Assembly (NCBI GenBank): GCA_900208305.1
Contig: OAPG01000018.1
Span: 62,001 to 126,000, forward strand
Direction of reading: 5' to 3'
Length of the DNA: 64,000 bases
DNA from: Melanopsichium pennsylvanicum
Taxonomy: Eukaryota > Basidiomycota > Ustilaginomycetes > Ustilaginales
The notes under the pieces are model-generated. The model did no database searches. It was given only the letters and a program-made list of their open reading frames with translations, and was not told where the DNA came from. Within the stretch, counting starts at the first letter, position 1, and the number at the start of each line of letters is the position of its first letter. The translations under genes and the position numbers were made by a program. This document shows, in pieces, positions 20,296 through 30,541 of the stretch.

Positions 20296-23292
20296 CTACC
20301 AAATGCGTGAACGAACCATGTTGTACCGGCTGACCTCCATCAGCGACGTCTCGTTCGACGCTTTCTGGCCTCCATCCCCTTTCCTTTTGTCTTTTGGCGC
20401 TGGTGCGACGTGCGTACCATCAAGCTTGATCTGTATCGCGTCATCGTCTGGCTTATCGATAAATCGACCAAGAGACTTGTCGTAGCTCCTCTCGTCCTTG
20501 TTTGTTCCGATCGGAGCCCGGTCTTTCGAGTTGAGATTCTCTTCGTTCTCCCGTTCGTGCATTGTAGCATATCTGTGAGAGGCGAAGCTGACGAGATTGG
20601 TGCCCAGCAACAGCTTGATGGCAACGAGGAAGGCCCAAGCGATGACAGCCGTAAGCGCCCATGCTGAACCTCGGACAAAGAGATCGAGTGCTCGCACCCA
20701 ATCATTGTCAATGTCTTTTGCGCCGAGTTTCCGCGCAACGACACCAATCCAGCCGGTTTCAGAGATGCGGGGACTGATGGGAGCAATGCATTCGTCAATG
20801 TGGCTCGTATCGCCGATCATGCCGATAATCTGCAATATAAGCCGGACGAGGAGACAGGCTAGCGGTAGCGCGGCGAAACCGAGACGACGGCTGATAATCG
20901 GGCTCTGGTCGACAAAAGTATGCTTGCGGCTGTTCTCCTTGGTGGATGGGCCTCCGACTACGAGATCGCGGCACAGAACGTCCATGAAGCGGCCATACAC
21001 AGCTGGACGGATGTGGTTGAACTTTGTGATGAAGGCATGCTTGAGCCAGTCGACGATGCACTCGCTAGCCAAAACGATGCAGACAGGCGTGAGAACCGTC
21101 TCCAGTAGACTGAGACTTGGGAAGACGGTGAAACTGGCGGGAAGAGGGCTTGCTGACGGCTCCAAAGATCCGCCGGACAGCTCAATCAGATTACGCAGTC
21201 CAATCGCGGACAGCATGAGGGTGAGCTGGAAGCGCTCGACAATGTCGGCGCATGCCATCTGGAAGACGTTTTCCTTTTCGAACTTTTTGAAGACGCTTGA
21301 CTTGATCTCGACAAACTGATTGGAGAGGAGAAGAGTGAGCAAGGCATTGTCGTAGCTGTTGATGGCCACGTTGAGCGTCACAAGCTGATAGAAGAGCACC
21401 AACGTGTGTGCGAGCACATAGCAAAGACTGAGGCAGAAGAAGCCGATGGGCCTCAAATAAGGCTGCTTGCCGTTCTTGCGGCGTGCGAGGGTGCTTCTAG
21501 AAAACAACGAGTCGAGCAAATCCTGACCGAAACTGCAGCATAGGCGATCAGCGATTTCGAGAACGTTGAAGATGACGGAGAGCTTGACCACGTCCTGTCC
21601 TCGGACAGAGTGGTACATTTTACTGGCGTCGGTGATGCGCGACAGAATAGTGCAGCTCAGAATGATCAGAAGCATCTTGAGAATGTCGCATTTATGAGAA
21701 GAATGCAAGTATCGCTTTTGACCACCAAGAAGCCATCTTGCGCTATTGCCGATCCAAGTCCACATGGCGACGCCAAAACGGAGCGGTAATATAGTGAAAG
21801 TGTAGAGGAACGAGTCCAGGCAGACTACAAAACCAAACATGATGATCTTCTCCATCCAAAAGGGGATGGAGATGAAGTTGGTGACCCTCTCCCATTTCAT
21901 CTCTTGTGTTGCATCGAAGTCGGTAGCGAGCACTTCTTCTTTGAGGTAGTCCCACAGGCTAAAAGGTGTTCTGTCCGGTCGTGCTAGAGCAGCGGTGTCG
22001 TTAGGCTGATGGCCTTCCCGAACGTGTTTTTCGCTCGCCTGTGTCGGTGCTGCAACGTATCTGGGTTCCTCGTGCAGCATTGAAAGACTGAGTCTTGGAG
22101 TCATGTATGCTTCCAACGGCTCTTGCGTCGCATTGTCAAATATCAACGATGGAGGTGCCAGGCCTCCCACGGAACGTCGTTGCCTGAGGCCAGTGGAATC
22201 GAAATCGGAGGATCTGTGCACAGGAGAAGGAGTCAATGCACTCACATCAGTGTGCGACGACATTGACCTGGGAGAAGGCGGTGGACGAGCGAGGCGATCG
22301 GCAGCCGTGTCATTCAGTTCCAAGCCCAGCGTGATGCCTTGGGTTCCCGAGTCCAAGACTTTTGGTGTTAGAGAGGCTTCATGGTCGACCGGAGACGATT
22401 CGATTTTGTTCGATGAATGGCTAAGCTCCACCCTCCGCCTGTTTCCATTAGCTTGACGACTTCCAGCAGGTTCATGGTCGGTCTTTTGCTCGCTTCCAGA
22501 GTCGTACTCGTACCGGAGACCAACAGCTCTGCTACCCGCACCTGCGGTGTTCACTGCCTCTGCGAGGTGTGGCTGATAGTACGATTCATGCTGATGCGCT
22601 TGTTGCTGCGTCTCAAAGATAGAGCCTGGTGGACTGGGTAAAGCATCCTTTCTCACCCTAGGCGAGGTGTTACCAAGATCCTCGGATGACGGCAAAGATG
22701 CGAAGGACGACAATCCCGATAGAAGAAGAGCACGGCGACTGCTACGATACTGCTTGGTCGCCTCTCGGTAAGAGCGTCGATGTTGGTTGATCTCTTCGGC
22801 ATCGGCGTCGTCGGAAAAGTCGGAGGGCGAATCTTCGTTATTGAGGCCCTCATAGACGATGTTGCCGTTGTTGTCGATAAGGATACTATCCTCTTCGTCT
22901 TCCCATACGTCTTCATCGTCTTCCGTCGAGGCATTGATATTATGTTGAACTCTGTATGGAGGCTCGGCGGTGGATTCTCGGGAATGTGAAGCCGAAGGGT
23001 CTGGTGACGCTGAGAGAGGCGAATCTAAATCATTTGCGTCTTGTTGTGAGTTCGTAATGGTTTCGTGTTCTTGTGCATTGCTATCAGACACCACATGTGC
23101 TTTTGCAAGCTTTTGGGGTGGAGGAAAAAGAAGGTCGCCTTCCTGTGAAGATTCTCGCCGTATCGTCTCTTGACTGGCGCGTTTGTGATGGTGGCTGTCG
23201 CCGTTGGCGGTCGCTTGTACGTTAGCATGATGAGCACCATCATTTTCGTGGGGCAGCGGCAGATGAGAGCCGCTGATATCATTGCCCTTCAT
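20296..23292 (-). CDS. TAPT1/Emp65 family endoplasmic-reticulum membrane protein
   Basis: Single exon, 998 residues. The N-terminal half is hydrophilic, acidic and serine-rich with no fold evident. The C-terminal half carries the TAPT1 (DUF747) domain: DYLKEEVLATDFD, then several transmembrane helices, DASKMYHSVRGQDVVKLSVI, FNVLEIADRLCCSFGQDLLD and NSYDNALLTLLLSNQFVEIK, followed by KSSVFKKFEKENVFQMACAD. These match yeast Emp65 and animal TAPT1. Emp65 works with Slp1 in the ER, protecting soluble proteins from degradation; that role is from the family, not visible here. The C-terminal tail is charged. Divergent from the carnosine methyltransferase gene with 251 bp between starts, so the two may share a promoter. 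Confidence 0.92.
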   Translation of the reverse strand: MKGNDISGSHLPLPHENDGAHHANVQATANGDSHHHKRASQETIRRESSQEGDLLFPPPQKLAKAHVVSDSNAQEHETITNSQQDANDLDSPLSASPDPSASHSRESTAEPPYRVQHNINASTEDDEDVWEDEEDSILIDNNGNIVYEGLNNEDSPSDFSDDADAEEINQHRRSYREATKQYRSSRRALLLSGLSSFASLPSSEDLGNTSPRVRKDALPSPPGSIFETQQQAHQHESYYQPHLAEAVNTAGAGSRAVGLRYEYDSGSEQKTDHEPAGSRQANGNRRRVELSHSSNKIESSPVDHEASLTPKVLDSGTQGITLGLELNDTAADRLARPPPSPRSMSSHTDVSALTPSPVHRSSDFDSTGLRQRRSVGGLAPPSLIFDNATQEPLEAYMTPRLSLSMLHEEPRYVAAPTQASEKHVREGHQPNDTAALARPDRTPFSLWDYLKEEVLATDFDATQEMKWERVTNFISIPFWMEKIIMFGFVVCLDSFLYTFTILPLRFGVAMWTWIGNSARWLLGGQKRYLHSSHKCDILKMLLIILSCTILSRITDASKMYHSVRGQDVVKLSVIFNVLEIADRLCCSFGQDLLDSLFSRSTLARRKNGKQPYLRPIGFFCLSLCYVLAHTLVLFYQLVTLNVAINSYDNALLTLLLSNQFVEIKSSVFKKFEKENVFQMACADIVERFQLTLMLSAIGLRNLIELSGGSLEPSASPLPASFTVFPSLSLLETVLTPVCIVLASECIVDWLKHAFITKFNHIRPAVYGRFMDVLCRDLVVGGPSTKENSRKHTFVDQSPIISRRLGFAALPLACLLVRLILQIIGMIGDTSHIDECIAPISPRISETGWIGVVARKLGAKDIDNDWVRALDLFVRGSAWALTAVIAWAFLVAIKLLLGTNLVSFASHRYATMHERENEENLNSKDRAPIGTNKDERSYDKSLGRFIDKPDDDAIQIKLDGTHVAPAPKDKRKGDGGQKASNETSLMEVSRYNMVRSRIW

Positions 23293-23543
23293 GTAGATTG
23301 AGACATAAGCGTGTGAGGCTGCAGGTGACGGAGGATGTCATGGCAGGAAAAGAAGTATGTCAGCGCGAGCCCTTTGGGACAATATGAATTGATAGAGTCA
23401 CGATGAACCCTTTTTGTGCATTTGTAGCAACCACCACGCTAGCCAAGTGTGATTTTGTGGAGGCGAACCTGATTTCACGGAACTCGGATTATCATGGTTG
23501 ATCGTTATCTCGACGAGTCTGATTGATGAGATTGTTCAACTAG

Positions 23544-25006
23544 ATGACCTCGTCATCGCGCGACCCTTCATCCTTCGCGCCCTTCATTTCCAATCTAGCT
23601 ACAACGCCGATACTTACGAAAGCATACATGAACTCGCAAGAGGACGAAGATCAGCGCCTCGAAAGGCTGCATTTTGCCAACGTGCTCAAGGCCTTTGACG
23701 ACTATCTTCCGTATTGCTTGACAGCCAATGATGCACGTCGAAGATCCTTATTTTCTCTCCCAAGAGCGCATCAGCAGCTACTTGCAGATTTAGGCCCGCC
23801 TCTGCCTCTTCCCGAGCTTCAAAATGGATCGTCACAGGTCGAACGATCCCATGGATTCAAGTCAAGACTGGATGAGATCGATGATCGCATCCGTCGCAAT
23901 GCTGACCTTTTGACCTTGATCGCAGATGAGTCCCGCGGGTTTCTAGGCCCTATGGAAGAAGATGTCGACAACGATATTCAAACAAGCCACGAAAGCGTGC
24001 AAGGTCCGAGCGGTAGTAACAGCAGTAGCAGCGGTAAGGGGGAGCATCAAGCCAAGGGTGACAGCGGCGCTCGCAGACGCAGGAAGGTCTCGGGCCAAGA
24101 GATTGAAAAGATTCAAAGCACGCTCAAGCAGTTTGTTCGTGATTGGACCAAAGAAGGCGAGGCAGAACGCTCCGGGGTATACGCACCTTTGGTGGACGCT
24201 GTCACGAAACGATATGGTGAGATCTCATTTGAGAATCGCGGACATGTACGCATCCTTGTGCCAGGAGCAGGACTGGGTCGACTCGCTTTCGAGTACGCAG
24301 CGCAAGGCTACTCGTGCCAAGGTAACGAGTTTAGCTTCTATATGCTCCTTGCATCTCATTACATTCTCAACAAGTCGAGCCGGGTCAATCAACACACCAT
24401 CTACCCATTTGTGCACTCATCAAGCAACTGGAGATGCGCAGACGACATGTTACGAGCCGTGCGCATTCCCGACGTTTTGCCCTCCTCGGTGCCGCAAACG
24501 AGCGAGTTCAGCATGGTAGCAGGCGAGTTCTGCGAAGTGTACTCAAAACCAGAGGAGGAGCGAGCATGGCATGTGGTAGCCACTTGTTTCTTCATTGATA
24601 CGGCCAAGAATGTGCTGCGGTATCTCGAAACGATGAATCACCTGCTGCCCATCGGTGGACACTGGATCAACGCCGGACCGCTGCTGTGGCACTTTGAGAA
24701 CTCGGGCAATTCTCGCAGCGCATCTGGCGATAGTCTGAGCATAGAGCTGACGCTGGAAGAGTTGGTGCAACTTCTGCCCAAAATGGGTTTCGAACTCGAG
24801 GTGAGTCCGAAGCTGGCGGTCAATTGCTCCCATAAAGTCGTTACTGACGATAGTTTGTTTGTTGCGCTGCAACGTTCCAGGAGCGTTGCCAGCTTGGCCC
24901 GACACCGTACACGGGGATGCTCAACGGCATGCTGCAATACCACTATTTGCCGGAATTCTTTGTATGCCGTAAAGTGCGAGACATTGAGCCGGCATCCGCA
25001 GTGTAA
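23544..25006 (+). CDS. Carnosine N-methyltransferase-like (N2227 family), two exons
   Basis: S-adenosylmethionine-dependent methyltransferase of the N2227/CARNMT1 family. Exon 1 is 23544-24800 and exon 2 24881-25006; GAG|GTGAGT and TTCCAG join in phase 0, giving 460 residues. SAM-binding motif ILVPGAGLGRLAFE, then YSCQGNEFSFYML, NPFVHSSSN-like (YPFVHSSSN), MVAGEFCEVY, ATCFFIDTAKNVLRYLE and WINAGPLLWHFEN all follow human CARNMT1 closely. The upstream block STLKQFVRDWTKEGEAER is also conserved. Exon 2 restores the conserved end, finishing near FFVCRKVRD. An internal start (MNSQEDED, 23628) is possible and fits the family N terminus equally well. The 80-bp intron contains no stop in frame, so a retained-intron protein would have a different tail. 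The stop is only 83 bp from the convergent superoxide dismutase stop. Confidence 0.93.
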
Positions 25007-25089
25007 TCAAAATACTGGAGAGAAATGTGAAGAGTTTTTGGGTCATTCAAATCATTACGTGGTATTTGATTGCATTAAAGTGAACGCGC

Positions 25090-25813
25090 TTAAACACGAG
25101 CCTTGGCGTCGGTCTGGGCAGCCTTGAAGCGCTCCTCGGCCTCCTTGAAGTTGATGACCGACCAGATGTTCTTGAAGTAGTCTGTGCATGGGAACGATGA
25201 GCAAGAGAAGACACAATAGTTCAAATTAGTGGTACTGTCGCAATCGAAGAGACGATACATGTCAAAAGAGCAACGCGAACTTACCAGCCTTGACATTCTT
25301 GTACTGAAGATAGAAAGCGTGCTCCCAAGCGTCAACACCGAGGATGGGGTGGTGCGAGATCAGAGGGTCCTGATCCTTGGTGGTTACAACCTCGAGCTTG
25401 GAATTTTTGGGGTTGAATCCGAGCCATCCCCAACCGGAGCCCTGGATGGTGGCGATGGTGGCGTTGAAGCTAGACTTGAGATTGTCGAGCGAACCAAAGT
25501 CACGCTCGATGGCCTGCTTGAGGGGGCCATCTTGGAGCTGACCACCGCCTTGGTTGGAAGGAGCGAGGTTCTTCCAGAAAAGCGAGTGGTTGATGTGACC
25601 ACCGCCGTTGAACTTGATAGCGGACTGAAGTTCAATCTGCTTGCGAACGTCGTTGGAAGAGATGGCCGAGTTGTAAGCCTTGATGGCGTTGTTGAGGTTA
25701 GTGACGTAGAGCTGGTGGTGCTTTGTGTGGTGGATGGTCATGATCTCCTCGGAGATGGCGGGTTCGAGGGCATTGTAAGCGTAAGGAAGCTGGGGGAGAG
25801 TGTGCTCGGACAT
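25090..25813 (-). CDS. SOD2: Manganese superoxide dismutase, two exons, no presequence seen
   Basis: Converts superoxide to hydrogen peroxide. Exon 1 is 25813-25285, the intron 25284-25182 (103 bp), exon 2 25181-25090; GCTG|GTAAGT plus CACAG join to GAC, giving 206 residues. The metal ligands are H28, H76, D161 and H165. Mn-type signatures are [14 protein letters not shown] and [10 protein letters not shown]. The protein begins [13 protein letters not shown], so the mature enzyme fold starts within a few residues of the ATG and there is no mitochondrial targeting peptide in this model. No upstream in-frame ATG exists before a TTG-only extension. It may therefore be a cytosolic MnSOD, as known in Candida (Sod3), unless a leader exon lies further upstream past the TA repeat. 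Confidence 0.92.
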
Positions 25814-25874
25814 TTTGACGATACAGACGGTTTCAGCGTAACGATGAGTGCAGTACAAAAAGAAGGCTGGCCTG

Positions 25875-25911
<37 letters not shown>

Positions 25912-26399
25912 GTGATGCAGCGAACGAGCCAACAATTGCTCGGTTGAAAGCTTGTGAGGTGAACGGGTGAATCCGATTGTGGAGAGTTGCGTGACCAGAA
26001 AGACTGACTCTGACTAACGGAGAACACGGGTGTTGTGCTGTGATGGTTGCCAGTCTTCAGTCCGCGGCTGTCAAAGGTAAATCCGCGCTTTGAAATGTGG
26101 CCGCTGCTTCTCGATCAGTCAATTTCTCACACTAGAAAAATGGTGCCAACAAAAATTCGGTTTCGTGATTAGAATTTAGTTTAATAGTAGAAGGTACGCA
26201 CTTTCTATGAGCGACTTTATTTATTTATTTATCAACCCGGCGATATTTATTAATCGAGTATATTCGAAAATACGCCATCTTGAACTATTTTGCGTAAAAT
26301 GGCCCGTGCTTGTCATGGTATTGCTGTCGTTTATAGGCCATACTCAAAACATTATAGTGGTTAATTTTATATGATTATACGGATCTTACATCTGCTTGC
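25814..26399. other. Intergenic region, SOD promoter side
   Basis: The TA microsatellite at 25879-25909 lies 65-95 bp upstream of the SOD start codon. The rest becomes AT-rich toward the tRNA gene. No coding frame of note. Confidence 0.6.
25879..25909. repeat. (TA)n microsatellite in the SOD promoter region
   Basis: Uninterrupted TA dinucleotides of about 31 bp. Close enough to the SOD start to lie in the promoter or 5' UTR. Confidence 0.95.
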
Positions 26400-26505
26400 G
26401 CATTGATAGTGTAGGGGTATCATGAGTCGTTGCCACTCATCGCTTCGAAAGGAGCGTGAAATCCGTCGATTCGACTCGACCGGGGTTCGAGTCCCCGTCA
26501 ATGCA
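26400..26505 (+). tRNA. tRNA-Gly(GCC) with intron
   Basis: The acceptor stem GCATTGA/TCAATGC is fully paired, with discriminator A at 26505. T arm CGGGG-TTCGAGT-CCCCG. The anticodon stem AGTCG (26425-26429) pairs with CGACT (26472-26476). The loop reads TT-GCC-A, so the anticodon is GCC at 26432-26434. A 35-base intron (26436-26470) sits after position 37, the canonical site. A T-rich terminator follows (ATTTTATTTTC). The second copy at 34161-34266 has identical exon parts but a different intron centre, which supports the exon/intron division. Confidence 0.93.
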
Positions 26506-27222
26506 ATTTTATTTTCTTTTGATGGGAGCTGGTTGTGCATTCTCCTAGAACAATGTCATATTGTTGAGTCCGATTCAGAGTACATACGAGTTCTCTCCCC
26601 TTTTTGATTAGAGGTGACTGTCATGGGAGGAGACTTGGTTATAATTTTTGCGGTGGTCTCCGCGGTTCAAAATTGGACTGACATGGTCGGATAGGGGCGT
26701 CGCGATGTGGCACGTGCGAGCAGTCGACCCTTCTGCTACAGGAATAGGAAGAACAAAGAGATAGCATCGCAGCGCGAATACATATCGCGGCTTCTTGCAC
26801 TGTTTTGAACTACCTTATCGCTTCAGACGAAGCGTGTAAATATAGTAAATTAAATTTACTGTACGTTTACAGCACAGTCAGTATGTGTTGGGAGTATGTG
26901 GAGTCAAAATTGTGCTCATCCAAGCGAATTTTTCGAATGCCAGTCATAGTAAATTAGTATCCCTAACTTAGATCGTACAGATTGCCTTATCCTTTGATCA
27001 CAAATTTTGGTCTTGACATCCTTCATCCACCAAGGCCGCTGCTTGGCCATATCAAACTTTGCAATCATCCGCTTCACACGAACCATCATACATACATACA
27101 ATCGCGCATACTTCCCCTCTAGACGAAGCTCTGCCACATCAGCTAGATTCGCCGTCGTCAAACATACACAGCCCAAATCATAGAACCCTACACCCGAGTG
27201 TCACAAGCAACTTTTGCCGCAC
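26506..27222. other. Intergenic region between tRNA and PIN-like carrier
   Basis: AT-rich, with an inverted repeat GTAAATT-A-AATTTAC at 26845-26859 that extends into ATTAAATTTACTGTAC, the same word found at the MITE-like unit near 30.8 kb. The last 150 bp should be promoter and 5' UTR of the carrier gene. Confidence 0.6.
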
Positions 27223-29178
27223 ATGAGGCATTCCATTCTCCTCTCTACTGTCCAATATGTCGATCATGGTCAAGCAGGTGCACCCATCCTCGGTCTCATC
27301 AAAGTCACCGCCTTTTCCATCCTCGAGGTCGTCATCCTTTCTTCCGTCGGTTTCATACTCGCACGAAGAGGCATCATCGATAAGCGCACCCAGACCAAAA
27401 TCAACAAGCTTAACGTTTCGTTTTTCACTCCCGCCCTGCTCTTCAGCAAAGTAGCTTTCACCCTCAATCCAGCAAGATTGGCTCAGCTCATCATCGTCCC
27501 ACTCGGCTTCGTCATTGTCACCGTCGTCTCTACACTAAGTGCATTGGTGCTCTCATGGTCGGCAAAGCTCTCACCTGCGCAGCGCAATTTCGCTATTGCG
27601 TGCGCAATCTCTCCCAACTCCAACTCGCTTCCTGTTGCGCTCATGCAGTCGCTCGTCGTCACCGTCCCGCAACTCCACTGGGATGAAGCTGGAGAGCCCG
27701 AGGATACCGTCGATGGCATGCTTGGTCGTGCTTTAACTTACCTTGTTCTCTTCAGCACCCTTGGTATGTTCCTCCGATGGAGTGTTGGTGCTAAACTTCT
27801 CAGCAGCGTCGAACAGGATACGCCCGAAGGCCCAACCGAGGATCAAGAGTATTCTAGCCCGTCGTCTTCTACGAGCGAATTAGACGACCACCAGCCTCGG
27901 CCGCGATTCACTCTTCGCCGACCTACAGGCGAGCGACGCCCCCAACGCTCCCGATCAGGCCCTCCCGCTTGGGCACGCAGCTTCCCAAACTCGCCCGATG
28001 CCAGCACCGCCAACATTACCGCTACACGTCGCCAAGTGGACCACGACTCGGACGTCGAAGATGAGCCACTGGAGCCATACGAGGAGCAAGGTCAGATCAC
28101 CCTTCCCGGTGCTATAAACAGTCGCGAGAACCGATCTCGTTGGTCCATCTTCAAGACGACTTGCCACAAATGGTTCCATAACCTCATCCTTCGTCCCCTG
28201 TCTGCTATCGGTGGATTCATGACGGCCCCCTTGTATGCAGCCGTCATTTCTCTCGTTGTTGCCCTCATCCCTCCTCTCCAAAAGTTTGTCGATTCGCTTG
28301 AACCTGTAGTAGGCGCACTCGAAACCGCGGGTGCATGCAGTATTCCCCTCACCATGGTCGTCCTCGGTGCCTATTTCGTAGCAGACGCTTCGGCCGTCCA
28401 GCAGGCTCAAGGCTCGATCCCAAAAGTGGTTCCACCCAGTGCGCCCGCAGGGGATGGCTCCACATCAGCTACAGGTCCTCAGCCTACTGCACCTGACGCG
28501 ACCAAACCCAACGACGGCGGCGCTGAAGTCGAAGACCCTTGGCGCCGAACCTCGCTCGAGTCTTCGGCAACATCCGACGAGTCGACGCTCGTACACGCCA
28601 AGGATACCAAACGCAAAGGTCTTGGTTCCTGGATGGGCAAGAATCCTTGGAACAGTGGCTCCTCGAATGGCGGTTCTGACATTGAAGATGGCCGTTACAT
28701 CGAAGAACCGTCCTCGTACAATGTGGCCTCCGCCTCTACTGCGACTGACAATGTGGACGAGGCAGCACGAAACGCCGACCTCAACAGCCGCAACTCGGCA
28801 GGACGCTTTCAGAACGCAATCACAAAACAGGTCTCTGTCTCGACTATGGAACGTCGCACCATCGCCGTTGCCATTTCGTCACGTATGGTGCTGACACCTC
28901 TTATTTTGCTTCCGTTTGTTGCATGGTATGCCATGGCAACGGCAAGCAACGTCATGGACGACCCCGTCTTCATCGCTTGCGCATGCCTCATCATCGGCTC
29001 TCCACCCGCATTGACACTGGCGCAGATCACGAGCCAAAGCGCACAGGGCAATCCAAGCTTTGAAAGGTTGATTTCCAAGACCATCTTTACCGCATACACG
29101 TTCCTCGCAGCTCCCACCACCGTCTTGTTGGTCCTCACCGCACTTGTCATTACGGAAAACGACAAGAATAAGGGTTGA
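27223..29178 (+). CDS. PIN-like / auxin efflux carrier family membrane transporter (ECM3-like)
   Basis: Single exon, 651 residues. Five hydrophobic segments in the first about 200 residues (beginning SILEVVILSSVGFILARRGI, then NVSFFTPALLFSKVA, and the conserved AISPNSNSLPVALMQSL) match the N-terminal half of the PF03547 membrane transport fold. A long hydrophilic serine/proline-rich loop (about residues 205-310) and a second one (about 395-540) interrupt the fold. The C-terminal half ends with SRMVLTPLILLPFVAW and an ISKTIFTAYTFLAAPTTVLL helix. Yeast ECM3/YLR152C proteins of this family localise to ER or other membranes; the substrate in fungi is unclear. The start is ATG 27223. It is convergent with the phosphatase gene. 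Confidence 0.88.
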   Translation: MRHSILLSTVQYVDHGQAGAPILGLIKVTAFSILEVVILSSVGFILARRGIIDKRTQTKINKLNVSFFTPALLFSKVAFTLNPARLAQLIIVPLGFVIVTVVSTLSALVLSWSAKLSPAQRNFAIACAISPNSNSLPVALMQSLVVTVPQLHWDEAGEPEDTVDGMLGRALTYLVLFSTLGMFLRWSVGAKLLSSVEQDTPEGPTEDQEYSSPSSSTSELDDHQPRPRFTLRRPTGERRPQRSRSGPPAWARSFPNSPDASTANITATRRQVDHDSDVEDEPLEPYEEQGQITLPGAINSRENRSRWSIFKTTCHKWFHNLILRPLSAIGGFMTAPLYAAVISLVVALIPPLQKFVDSLEPVVGALETAGACSIPLTMVVLGAYFVADASAVQQAQGSIPKVVPPSAPAGDGSTSATGPQPTAPDATKPNDGGAEVEDPWRRTSLESSATSDESTLVHAKDTKRKGLGSWMGKNPWNSGSSNGGSDIEDGRYIEEPSSYNVASASTATDNVDEAARNADLNSRNSAGRFQNAITKQVSVSTMERRTIAVAISSRMVLTPLILLPFVAWYAMATASNVMDDPVFIACACLIIGSPPALTLAQITSQSAQGNPSFERLISKTIFTAYTFLAAPTTVLLVLTALVITENDKNKG

Positions 29179-29603
29179 AAATTGTTGCGGTAACACCCCC
29201 CCCCCCTAAACATCTTTGTTTCTAATTTGCTTGTATTTTTACTTTTTTTGTTTTGCAATGATCCTTTCTTTCTCGAATGGAGTTGGGACTTGCCTTTTGC
29301 CTTGTGGTTTTGATTGTAGGCTGTGACTTTGGCAGAATAGAAAGCCCTCGCATGATGATTGAGTCTAGTTGGTGCGCCTGTTGAGTGTGACGAGTTCAAG
29401 CATAGCAAACGATGCAAATCACTTTGAAACCCAAGGTGTGACATGGAATCAATCTTGGATTTTTTTTTTCATTAAAAAGGAAGAGATGGATGGTATGATT
29501 ACAGAGCTTCTAGCATATAGGGGTTTTGAGTTATCTTCTTTATAATATATAACCGAGTGTAAAAAGGCGAGTTGCGAAAGAAAAAAAACAAAAGGGGGCC
29601 AAA
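29179..29603. other. Convergent intergenic region
   Basis: Shared 3' flank of the carrier and the phosphatase, with a C-run at 29193-29206 and several T runs. Nothing coding. Confidence 0.7.
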
Positions 29604-30541
29604 TCATGCCTGGGAAGCGGGCATGAAATCGCCATTGTTGGAGCTCTTTCCTGCGACATCGTCGATCTTGAGTTGGCCAGAGATAATCTGTTCGAGCATC
29701 TTTTTGGGGATGGTCCAGTCCTTGAACATGTGGTGAGCGATGTTGTTGGTCCTGCAGTAAGTGGCGAGGTCATTGTCCTCCTTGTCCTTGACAAAGAGCA
29801 CATCGGCGTGACGAGCGGCTGACATGTCCGAGATACCATCACCTGCAAAGAAAAGCGTAGGACGGTTCTTGAGCTCACGATAGGGAGCGATGGAGAGGCT
29901 CTTGTCGTGACCAAAGTGGTTGTCAGGGTGACGGTAGATGAGTTCCCAAGTAGTACCCTTCTTTTCAGGGTCGGTAAAGTTGACCTCGTTGGAGATGACG
30001 TCGATTTCATTGGCGTCCTTCTCACCGATGAGATTGGACAGAATGGAACGGATGATGGGGGTCATACCAGAGGAAACGATGATGACGGGGATGTTGTTGG
30101 CCTTGGCAAAAGCGTAAAATTCCTTGAAACCGGGGTCGAGGGTGACATCGCGACGAACGAGTTCCTCCATCTCGGAAAAGGGACGCTTTACGGACTCGAT
30201 CATCTTTTTGAAACCCTCACGGTAGGAGAGACGCTCTTCGACAATCTCGACGTTGAGCTTACGACGCTCGGTGTAGCCCATTCCGACTGTGTCGACCATG
30301 TGGTCGTTGGAGTCCTGTTTTGCGTGGAAACGAAATATGAGCACAAGGGATAAAGAGGCAGAGATTGTCAGCCAAACAGCGCTCAAAACGACCGCTTTCG
30401 GAGCATAGGTAGCAAATCGCTTTTGGGGAAAGAATGGGAAAATGAATAAAAATAAAACTCAAGACTTACAAGGAGGGTGATGGTACCGTCAAAGTCGGTA
30501 AGGAAGACATACTTGGCATCTGCGTACTTGAGGTGCGACAT
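29604..30541 (-). CDS. HAD-family phosphatase, Pyp1/MtnX-like, two exons
   Basis: Haloacid dehalogenase phosphatase similar to yeast YNL010W (Pyp1, a polyol phosphatase). Exon 1 is 30541-30470 (24 codons), the intron 30469-30315 and exon 2 30314-29604; both boundaries are phase 0, giving 260 residues. Motif I (nucleophile) is LTDFDGTIT in exon 1, so skipping the intron join would destroy the enzyme. Motif II is VIIVSSGM, motif III has the lysine in FGHDKS, motif IV is FAGDGISDMSAA. Yeast Pyp1 shares EDSND/DSND and the DPGFK block seen here. It probably detoxifies phosphorylated polyols in the cytosol; that is inferred from the family. Confidence 0.9.
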
